Shown: positions 1-9,300, counted from the first letter of the stretch. The stretch: DNA of 64,000 nt from Ideonella margarita (GCF_038066635.1 NZ_JBBUTI010000009.1:62001-126000), one strand, 5' to 3'. The notes: a model not told the origin generated them from the sequence alone. Program-made: numbers and translations.

Positions 1-88
1 ACTACCGGGTGCAGTGATTTGGCGCTGTGATCGGCCGCCTTGGCCGGTGGCATCATGCGCGCACCGCCACCCACCACCGAGTGCCTTC

Positions 89-379
89 GTGAACCTTCGT
101 CCAACCCTGTTGACCGCCGCTATCGCCGGCGTGGTGGCTGCCCTGGCCTGGCCCTTGGTGTGGGCCAGATTTGGTGGGCCGGGCGCTGCGGGCGGGGTGG
201 AGCTCATCGTGGCCACCTTGCTGGTCATTGCATTGCCGGCCCACGCCTTCGTGGTGGGCTTTGTGCGCGCTGAGCCCGTGTCCGCCGGCACGATCGACAC
301 CGCGCTGCTCAAGCGCATCGGTGCGTGGCTGGCTGCTGCGGTGGTTGTCACCTCGCTGCGCGATCTGCTCGGGTTCTGA
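89..379 (+). CDS. Small predicted membrane protein
   Basis: I do not recognise a named family. From the GTG at 89 the product is 96 aa with three hydrophobic stretches, at about residues 5-25 (LLTAAIAGVVAALAW), 35-58 (LIVATLLVIALPAHAFVVGF) and 78-95 (AWLAAAVVVTSL), so it is probably an inner-membrane protein. An upstream in-frame ATG at 14 would add a proline/histidine-rich segment that looks non-coding, so the GTG start is preferred. It precedes a cupin gene by about 70 bp on the same strand; nothing links the two functionally. Confidence 0.6.
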   Translation: MNLRPTLLTAAIAGVVAALAWPLVWARFGGPGAAGGVELIVATLLVIALPAHAFVVGFVRAEPVSAGTIDTALLKRIGAWLAAAVVVTSLRDLLGF

Positions 380-447
380 CAGCTTCGCATCAACGCGGCG
401 GCATCGCCCGATCCTCCGCAACCCACCCATGCAGCAAAATCCGCTGC

Positions 448-993
448 ATGAGCCAGCGCCCTTCCTTCATCATCTCCGCCGCCGATGTGGCGCCCTACAC
501 CCACGTCTATCCGCAAAGCGATGAGCCGATGGGGCCGTCCGTCAGCTTGGGGCGTGCGGCCGGTCTGGCCCGGCTGGGGGTGAACCTGCAGCGCTTGCCG
601 CCGGGCAGCCGCTCGTCGTGGCCGCATGCCGAGTCGGACGAGGAAGAGTTTGTCTACGTGGTCAGCGGGCAGGTGGGCGCCTGGATCGACGGGCACCTGC
701 ACCCGATGGTGGCGGGCGATTTTGCGGCCTTCCCGGCGGGCACCGGCATCAGCCACTGCTTCATCAACAATTCAACCGAAGACGTGGTGTTGCTGGTGGG
801 CGGCGAGGCCGCGAAAGCCACCAACCGCATCACCTACCCGCTGAACCCGTCGCGCCGTGCAGATCTGCGCCCGGAAGACTGGTGGGCCGATGCTCCGGCC
901 GAGGCCCTCGGCCCGCACGACGGCCTACCTGATGCCCTGCGCGCTGCCTCGGCGGCTGTGGCGGCTGTGGCGAACAACCCCGACAAGGCCTGA
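448..993 (+). CDS. Cupin-domain protein
   Basis: 181-aa single-domain cupin. The core contains RLPPGSRSSWPHAESDEEEF (residues about 45-65) and PAGTGISHCF (about 98-107), matching cupin motifs 1 and 2 with metal-ligand candidates His, Glu and His. The family includes sugar-binding, isomerase and regulatory proteins, so a substrate cannot be given. The ATG at 448 is chosen because the extension upstream of it reads as Cys/Arg-rich non-coding sequence. The next gene starts 5 bp after its stop, so the two are probably co-transcribed. No signal peptide is visible; cytoplasmic location is inferred. Confidence 0.8.
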   Translation: MSQRPSFIISAADVAPYTHVYPQSDEPMGPSVSLGRAAGLARLGVNLQRLPPGSRSSWPHAESDEEEFVYVVSGQVGAWIDGHLHPMVAGDFAAFPAGTGISHCFINNSTEDVVLLVGGEAAKATNRITYPLNPSRRADLRPEDWWADAPAEALGPHDGLPDALRAASAAVAAVANNPDKA

Positions 994-998
994 GCCCC

Positions 999-1751
999 AT
1001 GAACCGATTTGAGTCTGAACTGGCGCGCCTCTTCTTGCTGCCTTCGCCAGAGGGCGTCGCAGCAGTGCCGGCAGGTGCCGTGCGCGCTGCCTTGCTGGAG
1101 CTCTCAAGGCCGGCACGCTGGGGTGAGCTGGCGGCCGTGTGGCAAGGCGTGCAGGCTGATCTGGACTTGCCGGCACCGGCCATTGCCGTGTCGGGTGTTG
1201 ACGGCATGCAGCTGTGGTTCTCGTTTGCCGAGCCCGTGGCGGCCTCGCAGGCCGTGGCCTTGCTCAAGGCGCTGCGCCAGCGCTACCTGGCCGATGTGGC
1301 CACCGACCGCGTTCGCATGGCGGTGTCGCCCGAGCACCTGCCCGTCAAAGAGGTGCGTGCGGGTTGCTGGTCGACTTTCGTGGCGCCTGACCTGGCCCCG
1401 ATCTTCAGTGACGAGCCTTGGCTCGACACCCCGCCCAGCCCCGAGGGCCAAGCCGATGTGCTGGTGCGCCTGCGCAGCATCACGCCGCCAGCGTTCCGGG
1501 CTGCGCTGGCGCGGCTCGATGAGCACTTGAACCCGCCCGGCGCTGAAGCTGCGTTGCAGCCTGATCAGGCCAAGTCAGCGGGAGCGGCCGTGGCGGCATC
1601 AACTCATCAAGCTGCGGGTTCAACCGGGCTGGCTGGCGCTGCAGTGCACACCAGTGCCCGCGAGTTCTTGCTGGCGGTGATGAACGATGCGGGTGTCGAC
1701 ATGGCCCTGCGCATTGAGGCGGCCAAGGCCTTGTTGCCGGACGAGCGGTGA
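999..1751 (+). CDS. Hypothetical protein, 250 aa
   Basis: No family recognised. The protein has no signal peptide or membrane segment. Residues 1-170 look like a folded domain with tryptophan and charged residues (WGELAAVWQGVQ, CWSTFVAPDLAPIF). Residues 175-215 are a low-complexity Ala/Gly/Thr linker, and the last 35 residues form a probable amphipathic helix (REFLLAVMNDAGVDMALRIE) resembling the short helical tails used to bind partners. It starts 5 bp after the cupin stop, which suggests one transcription unit. Function unknown. Confidence 0.7.
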   Translation: MNRFESELARLFLLPSPEGVAAVPAGAVRAALLELSRPARWGELAAVWQGVQADLDLPAPAIAVSGVDGMQLWFSFAEPVAASQAVALLKALRQRYLADVATDRVRMAVSPEHLPVKEVRAGCWSTFVAPDLAPIFSDEPWLDTPPSPEGQADVLVRLRSITPPAFRAALARLDEHLNPPGAEAALQPDQAKSAGAAVAASTHQAAGSTGLAGAAVHTSAREFLLAVMNDAGVDMALRIEAAKALLPDER

Positions 1752-1810
1752 AACTCAGTGCTGGAACTCAGTGCTCAAAGTGAGCGCTGAAACAGCACCG
1801 CCCGAAGCGA

Positions 1811-2047
1811 TCAGCAGCGGCCTGAGCGGCGGCTACGCGGTTGCAGCTTGTCCAGCTCGGCGAATTGCTGCTTGAGCAGCAGCAGCAGCGAGCGCGCGTC
1901 TTCCACCGACAAGCTGACATGGGTGGACGGCACCTTGTCTTCGCGCACAGGGCGGGGCAATACCAGGGCATCGATACCGATGTCGATCAGGCCGTTGTTG
2001 TGGCGCAGCGACTTCAGGCGTTGCACTTCGATGTCGTAGGTTTTCAC
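1811..2047 (-). CDS. Small hypothetical protein, 78 aa
   Basis: No family recognised. It starts with GTG at 2047, preceded by a GGAG ribosome-binding site about 8 bases upstream on the minus strand. The product begins MKTYDIEVQRLKSLRHNNG, contains VSLSVEDARSLLLLLKQQFAELD (split here into a leucine-rich helix around residues 45-67), and ends in a basic tail (RSRRSGRC). It is soluble by appearance. Its tail end faces the tail of the 250-aa hypothetical gene. Confidence 0.6.
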   Translation of the reverse strand: MKTYDIEVQRLKSLRHNNGLIDIGIDALVLPRPVREDKVPSTHVSLSVEDARSLLLLLKQQFAELDKLQPRSRRSGRC

Positions 2048-2127
2048 GCGCGTTCTCCGGGGTAAGGCAACCCGCGATTATTGCGGCTTCAGGGACCTTG
2101 TTCCAGCGTGGCTGAAGCAAAGTGCTG

Positions 2128-2164
2128 AAACGGGCCGGTGTGATTTGGCGGATGCCGCCCGTTT
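2128..2164. repeat. Nested inverted repeat downstream of the 55-aa gene
   Basis: AAACGGGC (2128-2135) pairs perfectly with GCCCGTTT (2157-2164), and inside it GGCGG-ATG-CCGCC forms an alternative 5-bp stem. It lies just beyond the stop of the small minus-strand gene ending at 2183, so it may help end that transcript, but no U-rich tail follows on the minus strand. Confidence 0.4.
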
Positions 2165-2182
2165 GCGGTGGCCCCTTACGAG

Positions 2183-2350
2183 CTACTTTTTCAGGGCCAG
2201 CTCGGCGGTGCGCTTCGCAACCAGCTCATTGACCACCACGATCTGGCCGTCCTGCTCATCATTGATCTCCAGCAGCAAGGCGCGGCGACCATCGAGCCTG
2301 AAGTAGACCTTCTGCCCGCGCTCCAGCGTCACCCCGCTCTTGCCAGACAT
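2183..2350 (-). CDS. Small hypothetical protein, 55 aa
   Basis: A 56-codon reading frame found by direct translation of the minus strand: it starts MSGKSGVTLERGQKVYFRLD and ends AELALKK. The composition is typical of a real small protein (balanced charged residues, a beta-strand-like VYFRLDGRRALLLEI segment and IVVVNELVAKR) and it fills an otherwise empty gap. It lies 37 bp downstream of, and in the same direction as, the HEAGH membrane protein gene. It has no Cys, signal peptide or membrane helix. Function unknown; the fold could be a small beta-barrel, but that is a guess. Confidence 0.55.
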   Translation of the reverse strand: MSGKSGVTLERGQKVYFRLDGRRALLLEINDEQDGQIVVVNELVAKRTAELALKK

Positions 2351-2387
2351 GGACCGCGAGAAAGTGTTCGATGAAGCCTCAAACCGC

Positions 2388-2993
2388 CTAAAAGCGCAAG
2401 TTGACGTAGAAGAGCGGAATCTCTTTTTTTTGCATTCGACGCATCGCGAGGACGGTGTAGCCGACCAGAACGGCCGACATCACATGCGGGTTCCCGCCGG
2501 CCAGCTCGTACTCATCGATGTCATTGCCCGCATAGCCACCCACCCCGCGAATCTTCGTGTAGTACTGCGTCACGTGCATCACGTTCGAGATCAGCGCCGT
2601 GCCCAGCACCGCCTGCGCATAGGGTGAGCGATGCAGGCCGGGGCGCTGCAGCACCAGCTCACCAGCCAGGTTGGCGGCGGCCAGGCCAGACACCGCTGCC
2701 AGTTGCCGCTCCCCTTGGGTGAGCGGTCGAGAAAACTTGCCCGAGGTCTGGCCGCTGAAGATCGTTCCTCGTCGCGGCACCTCGATGCTCACGTCAGACG
2801 CCCCCAGCGCCTGGTAGACCAGCGCGTGCCCGGCTTCGTGGATATAGATGCTGCTGTAGATGCCCCCCACCGATTCGACAGCGTTCAGCAGGTCACGCTC
2901 CAGGGCGCTGGCACTGACCGGCATCAGAAGCAGAGCGAGGAGCGCACTGCGCATCGGGCGGCTGGGTTTGCAGGGGAGATTCAAGAAGACCAT
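2388..2993 (-). CDS. Membrane protein with HEAGH zinc-protease-like motif
   Basis: 201 aa. A hydrophobic N-terminus (LLALLLMPVSASA, about residues 18-30) looks like a signal peptide or anchor. IYIHEAGHALVYQ (about 49-61) gives an HExxH motif, the zinc-binding and catalytic signature of many metallopeptidases, including M48, M50 and M41 families. The rest holds weakly hydrophobic helices, including TALISNVMHVTQYY and VMSAVLVGYTVLAM. I do not see a clear third zinc ligand, so peptidase activity is a hypothesis. The ATG at 2993 directly follows the TGA of the upstream VOC gene (TGA-ATG), which supports this start by translational coupling; an internal ATG at 2954 is the alternative. Confidence 0.65.
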   Translation of the reverse strand: MVFLNLPCKPSRPMRSALLALLLMPVSASALERDLLNAVESVGGIYSSIYIHEAGHALVYQALGASDVSIEVPRRGTIFSGQTSGKFSRPLTQGERQLAAVSGLAAANLAGELVLQRPGLHRSPYAQAVLGTALISNVMHVTQYYTKIRGVGGYAGNDIDEYELAGGNPHVMSAVLVGYTVLAMRRMQKKEIPLFYVNLRF

Positions 2994-3473
2994 TCAGGTG
3001 CCCAACGTTGGCGGTGAGACGGCGTCGGCGTCCCTGTCACTTTCATGTGCCCGTGGCAGGTGCCCATCTGGCTGGCCACAGTTGATCTCCCAGGTCACAC
3101 CGAACCGATCGATCACCACGCCGAAGAGTGCCGCCCAGAACGTGGGCTGCAGCGGCATCTTGATGTGCCCTTGATCGGCGAGTTGCGCAAAGGCGTTTTG
3201 TGCCCGCAGCGGGTCGCTCAGGCTCAGGGTGATGGCAAAGCCCTGGTGGCCCGCCGCTTCATTCGGGAATGCATCGGACCCCAGCAGTTCTTGCCCTTCC
3301 AGGGACAGGGTGGCGTGCAGGATCTTGGTGGCCCAACTTTCAGGCACTTGCGCGGCCAGCGCCGAATCACCGAAGGTGAGCAGGGTCGTCAGCTCGCCGC
3401 CCAGGATCGACTGGTACGCACGGAATGCGTTTTCGCATTGGCCATCAAAGGTGAGGTGGCAACTGATGCGCAT
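2994..3473 (-). CDS. PhnB-like VOC family protein
   Basis: 159 aa resembling the PhnB/3-demethylubiquinone-9 methyltransferase-like branch of the glyoxalase/VOC superfamily: it opens with MRISCHLTFDGQCENAFRAY and ends its domain with FGVVIDRFGVTWEINC, the typical 'DRFG..W' closing strand. Members are soluble betaalphabetabetabeta-fold proteins, mostly uncharacterised, sometimes linked to resistance or small-molecule binding. The last 25 residues are a charged tail. An AAGGA ribosome-binding site lies about 7 bases before the ATG. Its stop abuts the HEAGH protein start, so both are probably one transcript. Confidence 0.8.
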   Translation of the reverse strand: MRISCHLTFDGQCENAFRAYQSILGGELTTLLTFGDSALAAQVPESWATKILHATLSLEGQELLGSDAFPNEAAGHQGFAITLSLSDPLRAQNAFAQLADQGHIKMPLQPTFWAALFGVVIDRFGVTWEINCGQPDGHLPRAHESDRDADAVSPPTLGT

Positions 3474-3509
3474 GGGCGTCCTTGAGTGGCGTGTGATTTG
3501 AGCGAGGGG

Positions 3510-3905
3510 TCAAGCCGCAACGCGTGAGCGTGCATCGATGTACCACCCGCACGCCACCACCCAGCCGAGCACAGCCACTTCAACGGCTCGCTGGCTGAGG
3601 CCGACGAGGCTCGACGTCGGCGAGAGGGTGAGCAGCCCCGCCAGCGCGATGAGTGCTGCGCTCGTCAACGAAGCCTTGGGCAGGGCGCGGTGCGCGAACC
3701 AGCAGAAGGCCAGGAGCGTGACGCCGGCAGGAAGAAAGCCGATGAGGCGGACCGGATATTCATGGGCCGCCTGCGATGCACCAAGCTCGCTGATGAACTG
3801 CGAAACATGGCTGTAGCCGGGGGTGAACAGGCCGCCGAGGAGCGTCAGCATGAAGATGCCGGCAGCTGCGGCCAATGCAGTTGAGAAGGCGGGGTGACGA
3901 CGCAT
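3510..3905 (-). CDS. Shortened DUF998-family membrane protein
   Basis: 131 aa from the ATG at 3905. The N-terminal half matches DUF998 proteins well: a first membrane helix (ALAAAAGIFMLTLLGGLFT) followed by PGYSHVSQFISELGASQ, the family's hallmark, then a helix with FWxA-like residues (GVTLLAFCWFAHRAL). Full-length members are about 200 aa and contain a middle section with a Cys-rich FPCDPGC-type loop. Here the sequence jumps from ALIALAG straight into LLTLSPTSSLVGLSQR, so roughly 65-70 residues seem to be missing without loss of frame. Inner-membrane location is inferred. It may be a degraded or functionally reduced copy. Confidence 0.7.
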   Translation of the reverse strand: MRRHPAFSTALAAAAGIFMLTLLGGLFTPGYSHVSQFISELGASQAAHEYPVRLIGFLPAGVTLLAFCWFAHRALPKASLTSAALIALAGLLTLSPTSSLVGLSQRAVEVAVLGWVVACGWYIDARSRVAA

Positions 3906-3960
3906 GGGGTTGGCGTTGGGTGTCTGGTTTGCCGGCTGGTTGCGCGAGGCAACGATCAGC

Positions 3961-4401
3961 TCACGCCTTGCCTTCGCGGTTGAGAATGGCCTTGGTGTCC
4001 TCGAACCCGATCGGGACGGACGTGTGTTCATGCACCACACGCAAGACATGGCCGCGTGACTTGAGCACCCAGGTGATGCGGTTCTGCATGGACCGAAGCT
4101 CTTCGCCTGCCGCCGAAAACGCCGCGTACCTCGCGACGGCGGTCATGGCGGCGAAGCTCGGCTCACCCGAGATCTTCACGTCGTCGAACGTGACGCGCAC
4201 GGTCTCGGTGCCGAGCGATGAGAACCAGCCCTCCACCGCAACGCGCCATGCCGCAGCGCCTTCGTACGACCACACCCCCCAGGTGTCGAACACTCTGACA
4301 TCTGTGTCGTACAGGTGCATGAACGTTTCAGCGTTCTTGGCCAGCACTGCCGACTTGTAGGTGTCGAGCGCCTTGAGTACCTGCTTCTCGGGGTCATTCA
4401 T
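3961..4401 (-). CDS. SnoaL/NTF2-like family protein
   Basis: 146 aa with the layout of DUF4440/SnoaL-like NTF2-fold proteins: an N-terminal helix (VLKALDTYKSAVLAKNAETF), the family-typical DTDVRVFDTWG strand, and a closing pair of strands (ITWVLKSRGHVLRVVHEHTS). Members are small cytoplasmic proteins that bind or isomerise small ligands, or act as immunity or calcium-dependent association domains. No specific substrate can be assigned. An AGGGA-type ribosome-binding site precedes the ATG. The DUF998 gene follows 55 bp downstream on the same strand. Confidence 0.75.
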   Translation of the reverse strand: MNDPEKQVLKALDTYKSAVLAKNAETFMHLYDTDVRVFDTWGVWSYEGAAAWRVAVEGWFSSLGTETVRVTFDDVKISGEPSFAAMTAVARYAAFSAAGEELRSMQNRITWVLKSRGHVLRVVHEHTSVPIGFEDTKAILNREGKA

Positions 4402-4545
4402 GGTGAGTTTCCCTGTGCTGATTGAGTGGGCGTGGGCTGAGCCGCACGCGTTGGTTCATTTTGCGCCCTGAGCCCATCCTTCCCGTCGCCGATACTTCAC
4501 CGGTAGCACGATCCCACCTCTGACCCCGCACCTGCCGCCCTGCCC

Positions 4546-5454
4546 ATGAGCCGTCTTCCCACTGGCACTGCACCAAACCCGCCCGCGCCGCCTGCTGCCA
4601 GCCCGCTGTTTCCGCTGCTGTTTGTGCTGCTCTGGAGCACCGGTTTCATCGGTGCGAAGTTTGGTTTGCCAGACGCCGGCCCGCTCACGTTCCTCTCGCT
4701 GCGCTATGTGCTGGTGCTGGTGTTGATGGGCGGCGTGGCCTTGTTCACCCGGGCACCGTGGCCGGCCACGCGGCAGGCGTGGTTGCACATTGGCGTGTCT
4801 GGCCTGCTGGTGCATGCGGTGTACCTGGGCGGCGTGTTCACGGCCATCAGCCACGGTTTGCCGGCCGGCGTGACGGCGCTGGTGGTGGGCTTGCAGCCTG
4901 TGCTCACCGCACTGGGCGCCGGCACCTGGCTGGGTGAGCGCGTGAAGCCTGCGCAATGGGCTGGCCTGGGCCTGGGCTTTGCTGGCGTGGCGCTGGTGGT
5001 GGCCCACAAGGTGGCCGCCACCGCCACGGGTGGCGCGCTGGTGGCCATGCTGCTGCCGGCTGTGGTGGCGCTGCTGGGCATCACGGCCGGCACGCTGTAC
5101 CAGAAGAAGTTCTGCCCGGCGTTTGACTTGCGCACCGGTTCGGTCATCCAGTTCCTGCCGTGCCTGGTGGTGACAGCGCTGGTGGCTGGTGCCACCGAGA
5201 CCATGCAGGTGCACTGGACGGCGCAGTTCGCCTTTGCACTCGGCTGGCTGGTGCTGGTGCTGTCGTTGGGCGCGGTGAGCCTGCTGAACGTGCTCATCCG
5301 TCGCGGCAGCGCCGTGAACGTGGCCAGCCTGTTCTACCTCACCCCGCCCACCACCGCGCTCATCGCCTGGGCGCTGTTTGGTGAAACCCTCACCGGGCTG
5401 GCGCTGGTGGGCATGGCCCTGTCGGTGTACGGCGTGTGGCTGGCCAGACGTTGA
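4546..5454 (+). CDS. EamA/DMT-family exporter
   Basis: 302-aa drug/metabolite transporter superfamily protein. Ten hydrophobic helices can be followed, in two five-helix EamA repeats (about 15-140 and 155-300). Typical family features include LLWSTGFIGAKFGL near the N-terminus and FYLTPPTTALIAWALFGE in the last third. Members export amino acids, metabolites or toxic compounds across the inner membrane, usually by proton antiport. Substrate unknown. The gene is divergent from the NTF2-like gene, and a DUF5329 gene starts 29 bp downstream. Confidence 0.85.
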   Translation: MSRLPTGTAPNPPAPPAASPLFPLLFVLLWSTGFIGAKFGLPDAGPLTFLSLRYVLVLVLMGGVALFTRAPWPATRQAWLHIGVSGLLVHAVYLGGVFTAISHGLPAGVTALVVGLQPVLTALGAGTWLGERVKPAQWAGLGLGFAGVALVVAHKVAATATGGALVAMLLPAVVALLGITAGTLYQKKFCPAFDLRTGSVIQFLPCLVVTALVAGATETMQVHWTAQFAFALGWLVLVLSLGAVSLLNVLIRRGSAVNVASLFYLTPPTTALIAWALFGETLTGLALVGMALSVYGVWLARR

Positions 5455-5482
5455 ACCTGCATCAACCCATCACCTTGTGAAC

Positions 5483-5896
5483 ATGATCAAACCTGCTCTT
5501 GTTGCCCGGCTGGCAGCGCTGTGGATATCGACCGCGCTGATCGCCACCGCCACGGTGCCCGTGGCCGCCGCACCGGCCCCTGCGCCCATCAAGGCCGAGA
5601 TCGACGCACTGATGGGCCGCCTGCAGGCCTCGGGTTGCCAGTTCGACCGCAACGGCAGCTGGTACACCGGCGCCGAGGCGGTCAGCCACATCCTGCGCAA
5701 GCTCGATTACATCGAGGGCCGCGGCACGCTGCAAAGCACCGAGCAGTTCATCGAGCAGGCCGCCAGCAAGAGCAGCTCATCAGGCAAGCCGTACCACGTG
5801 AAGTGCGGCGCCGAGCCCGTGGTGGACAGCCAGGTGTGGCTGCAGCGGCAACTCGGGCTGTTGCGTTCGGCGTCGGCCAGCAAGCCCAGGCCCTGA
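5483..5896 (+). CDS. Secreted DUF5329-family protein
   Basis: 137 aa. Residues 1-28 form a signal peptide (basic start MIKPALVARL, hydrophobic core, ending VAAAPA). The mature part follows the DUF5329 pattern: IDALMGRLQASGCQF, GSWYTGAEAVSHI, an LDYIEGRGTLQSTEQFIEQA helix pair, SGKPYHVKCG and a terminal WLQRQL helix. Two Cys residues (in SGCQF and VKCG) are placed to form a disulfide in the periplasm. The family is found mainly in Proteobacteria and has no known function. An in-frame GTG six bases upstream is an alternative start. Confidence 0.75.
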   Translation: MIKPALVARLAALWISTALIATATVPVAAAPAPAPIKAEIDALMGRLQASGCQFDRNGSWYTGAEAVSHILRKLDYIEGRGTLQSTEQFIEQAASKSSSSGKPYHVKCGAEPVVDSQVWLQRQLGLLRSASASKPRP

Positions 5897-5924
5897 CGCT
5901 CGGCTGCGGCGGGCGATTGCGGCC

Positions 5925-6140
5925 TCAGCTGCAGCCCGCACCGCCGCCATCGGCGACGCAGGCAGCGCTGCCGCCGTCAGCAACCACGGCACCTGCCGCC
6001 CCGTAATAGCCTTGGTTGGCGGCGCCACCGGCGTTGCCCGGCCGTGGCCCCGACGCTGCATGGCGGGCCGCCTTCAGGGCGCCCCAGACGATGACCACGA
6101 GTGCCATGGCGGCGATGGACAGGGCGATGGTCAAGCTCAT
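5925..6140 (-). CDS. Small membrane protein with Gly/Cys-rich tail
   Basis: 71 aa from the ATG at 6140, preceded by an AGGAG ribosome-binding site. Residues 3-25 are one membrane helix (LTIALSIAAMALVVIVWGAL). The rest is glycine-rich with a Gly-Tyr-Tyr segment (ANQGYYGAAG) and two cysteines near the end (GGSAACVADGGGAGCS). I do not recognise the family. Its orientation is opposite to both neighbours. Confidence 0.55.
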   Translation of the reverse strand: MSLTIALSIAAMALVVIVWGALKAARHAASGPRPGNAGGAANQGYYGAAGAVVADGGSAACVADGGGAGCS

Positions 6141-6330
6141 GGGGACTCCTGGTTGAAGGCTGTGGTGGTCCCAGTCTATCGGCCTTCGCAGGCTTGCGTG
6201 CACGGTAATTGCTTGTAACCAGGGCCGTCCCGCCTTCCGAAGTCGTGTCCTGCGCAACGTTCTGCCCAATCAGGCCTTGGGTTGCCGAAAAAAGTGCCGA
6301 AGGAAGATGTTCCCCCCTGCAGTACACCGT

Positions 6331-9300
6331 ATGCCGCGTCCTGATTTCAGCAAGTTGATCTCGCGCCTGAGCGTGGGCCGCAAGCTCATGCTGATCTACC
6401 TGCTGGACCTGACGGCGGTGATCTTCGTCAGCAGCATCCTGATCAGCGAAAAGTTCATCGCCATCGATTTCGCGCGCAAGGAAGTGCAGGGCAACGCCTA
6501 TGTCACGGGCCTGCGCGATGGCCTGATCGACGCGGCGCGCTTCGGTGCGGGCCATGGTCCTGCGCAAGCCTCGCTGTCGGGGGCGTCAACCCAGGTGGCG
6601 GCTTCTGAACAGGCGCTGGGCCATGGCATGGGCAGTGCCGAGCTGGCGGCTGCGCTGCAATTGCGCCTGCTGCAGGCCAGCACCGCGCGCCGTGCCGACC
6701 CCGCTGTGGACCAGGTGCTGGTGGCCGGGCGTGATCTGCTGACCCGCGTGGCCAACCAGTCGAACCTGATTCTCGACCCGGACCTCGACAGCTACTACAC
6801 GATGTCGCTGCTGGCGCTGCGTTTCCCTGAGCTGCTGGAGCAGATCCATGCGCTGGGCGCCACCGAGGCCAATACCCGCACCCGCTACCTGATTCTCGAA
6901 GGCCGGCTCGACGCCACCATGCAGGGCATCCGGGCCGACCATGCCGAGGCCTACGCCGCCGGCGACAACACCCTGCGTGCCGCGCTGGAGCCGCGTGAGC
7001 GTGCGCTGGTAAGGGCCATGGGCGCGTTCCGCCTGGCTGCCAGCCTGTCGGCCGAAGACCCCGGCAATGAGGAACGCCGCGATCTGGCACGCCAGAGCCA
7101 GCGTGAACTGCTGGGGGCGTTGCAGGCCCACTGGGCCGCAGCCGGTGAGGAAATGAGCCGCCTGCTCAACAAGCGCATCGACAGCCTCTACCACCGCATG
7201 TGGCTGCACCTGGGCACCGCGCTCACGCTGCTGCTGGCCATCCTCGGGCTCGTCACCTTCGTGGCGCGGCACATCGCCAACCCGCTGCGCCACCTCGCGG
7301 GCGTGGCCGACACGGTGCGCCGCACCGGCGATCACCGCCTGCGCGCGCAGTGGCACAGCAGCGACGAAATCGGCCGGCTGGTGATCGCCTTCAACGACAT
7401 GCTGGCCCAGCTTGACCGCGAGCGCGAAGTGCAGAAGGAGCTGGCCGCCAGCGCCCGTGCGGCCGAGGTGGAACATGCGCTGGTGGAGGCCACGCCCATT
7501 CCCTTGATGGTCACGGCCGTGCCGGGCCACGAGGTGCTGCACCTGAACACGCCCGCCGAGGCCTGGCTGGGCGATGAGCGCAGCGACCCCTGGAAGCGCG
7601 GGCTGGAGCCGCAGGTGCGCGCCCGCTTCTTCCAGCAGCTGCAGGACCGCGGCGCAGTGGATGAGTTCGAGGTGCGCTGGACGGCGGGCGGCGAGCCAGC
7701 CTGGGCGGTGCTCTCGGCGCGCTGCCTGCAGTACCAGGGCCGCGATGCGGTGGTGACGGCCTTTGCGCCCATCAACCACCTGAAGCTGATGGAGCGCCGG
7801 CTGCAGCTGTGGGCCAAGGTGTTCGAGGCCTCCAGCGAAGGCATCGTCATCATCGATGCCGACCACCGCACGCTCACCGTCAACCAGGCCTTCAGCCGCC
7901 AGACCGGCCTGGAGCTGCAGGACGTGGTGGGCGAGCGACCCGAGGCGCTGCACTTTCCTGACGTGGCCTGGCCCACGGTGCAGCTGCGCGGCACCTGGCA
8001 GGGCGAAGGCGCGGTGCGCCGCCGCAATGGCACCGATTACACCGCCTGGCTGATGGTGAGCGCCGTGCGGCAGGGCACCAGCGCCGGTCGCCCGGGGCTG
8101 GGCGAGGTCTCGCACTACATCATCACCAGCATCGACATCACCGACCGCAAGCGCAGCGAAGCCCGCATCCGCTTCCTCGCCGAGCACGACGTGCTGACCG
8201 AGCTGCCCAACCGCAGCCTGTGCACCGAGCGCCTGCGCATGGCCGTGCAGCAGGCCCATCGGCACAGCCGCAAGGTGGCGGTGCTGTTCCTGGATCTAGA
8301 CGGCTTCAAGGACATCAACGATTCGCTCGGCCACCACATCGGTGACGGCCTGCTGCGATCGGTGGCCAAGCGCCTGCTGGAGGCCGTGCGTGCCGGTGAC
8401 ACTGTCAGCCGCCTCGGGGGCGACGAGTTCGTGGTGATCCTGGCCGATGTGGCCGACACCGACGAGGTGATGCAGGTGGTGCATGAGCGGCTGATTCCGC
8501 TCATCCGCGCGCCGCACCAGGTGGAGGGCACCGAGCTGCATGTCTCGTGCAGCGTGGGCGTGGCCATCTTCCCGGACGACGCGTTTGACCTCGATGAGCT
8601 GATGCGGCATGCCGACACCGCCATGTACCAGGCCAAGGCCAGCGGCAAGGACAACGCCCAGTTCTTCACCGCCACCATGACCGAGCGGGCCCAGGCGCGC
8701 CTGCAGCTGATGGGCCACCTGCGCAACGCGCTGGAGCACCAGCAGTTCCAGCTGCACTGGCAGCCGCGCATGGACGCCCGGACGGGTCAGCTCGCGGGTG
8801 TGGAAGGCCTGCTGCGCTGGCACCACCCCGAGCTGGGCATGGTGCCGCCCAACCAGTTCATTCCGCTGGCCGAAGACTCCGGCCTGATCGTGCCGATCGG
8901 GCAGTGGGTGGTCGAGGCGGCCTGTGCGCAGATCAGCGCGTGGCGGGCCGAGGGCGAGCCGCCGATGTGTGTGTCCATCAACCTGTCGGCGCGGCAGTTG
9001 CAGCATGACGAGCTGGTGGACGAGGTGCGTGACAGCCTGCTGCGCCACGCCGTGCCAGCCGGCCTGCTGGAGCTGGAGCTGACCGAATCGATGGTGATGC
9101 TGGACGCCGAGGCCAACCTGCGCCGGCTGCATGCCTTGCGGCGCCTGGGCGTGACGCTGTCGATCGACGACTTCGGCACCGGCTATTCCAGCCTGGCCTA
9201 CCTGAACCGCTTCCCGATCGACAAGCTGAAGATCGACCGCAGCTTCGTGCACGACATGCTCGACGATCCGGTCGACAGCGCCATCACGCTGGCCATCATC

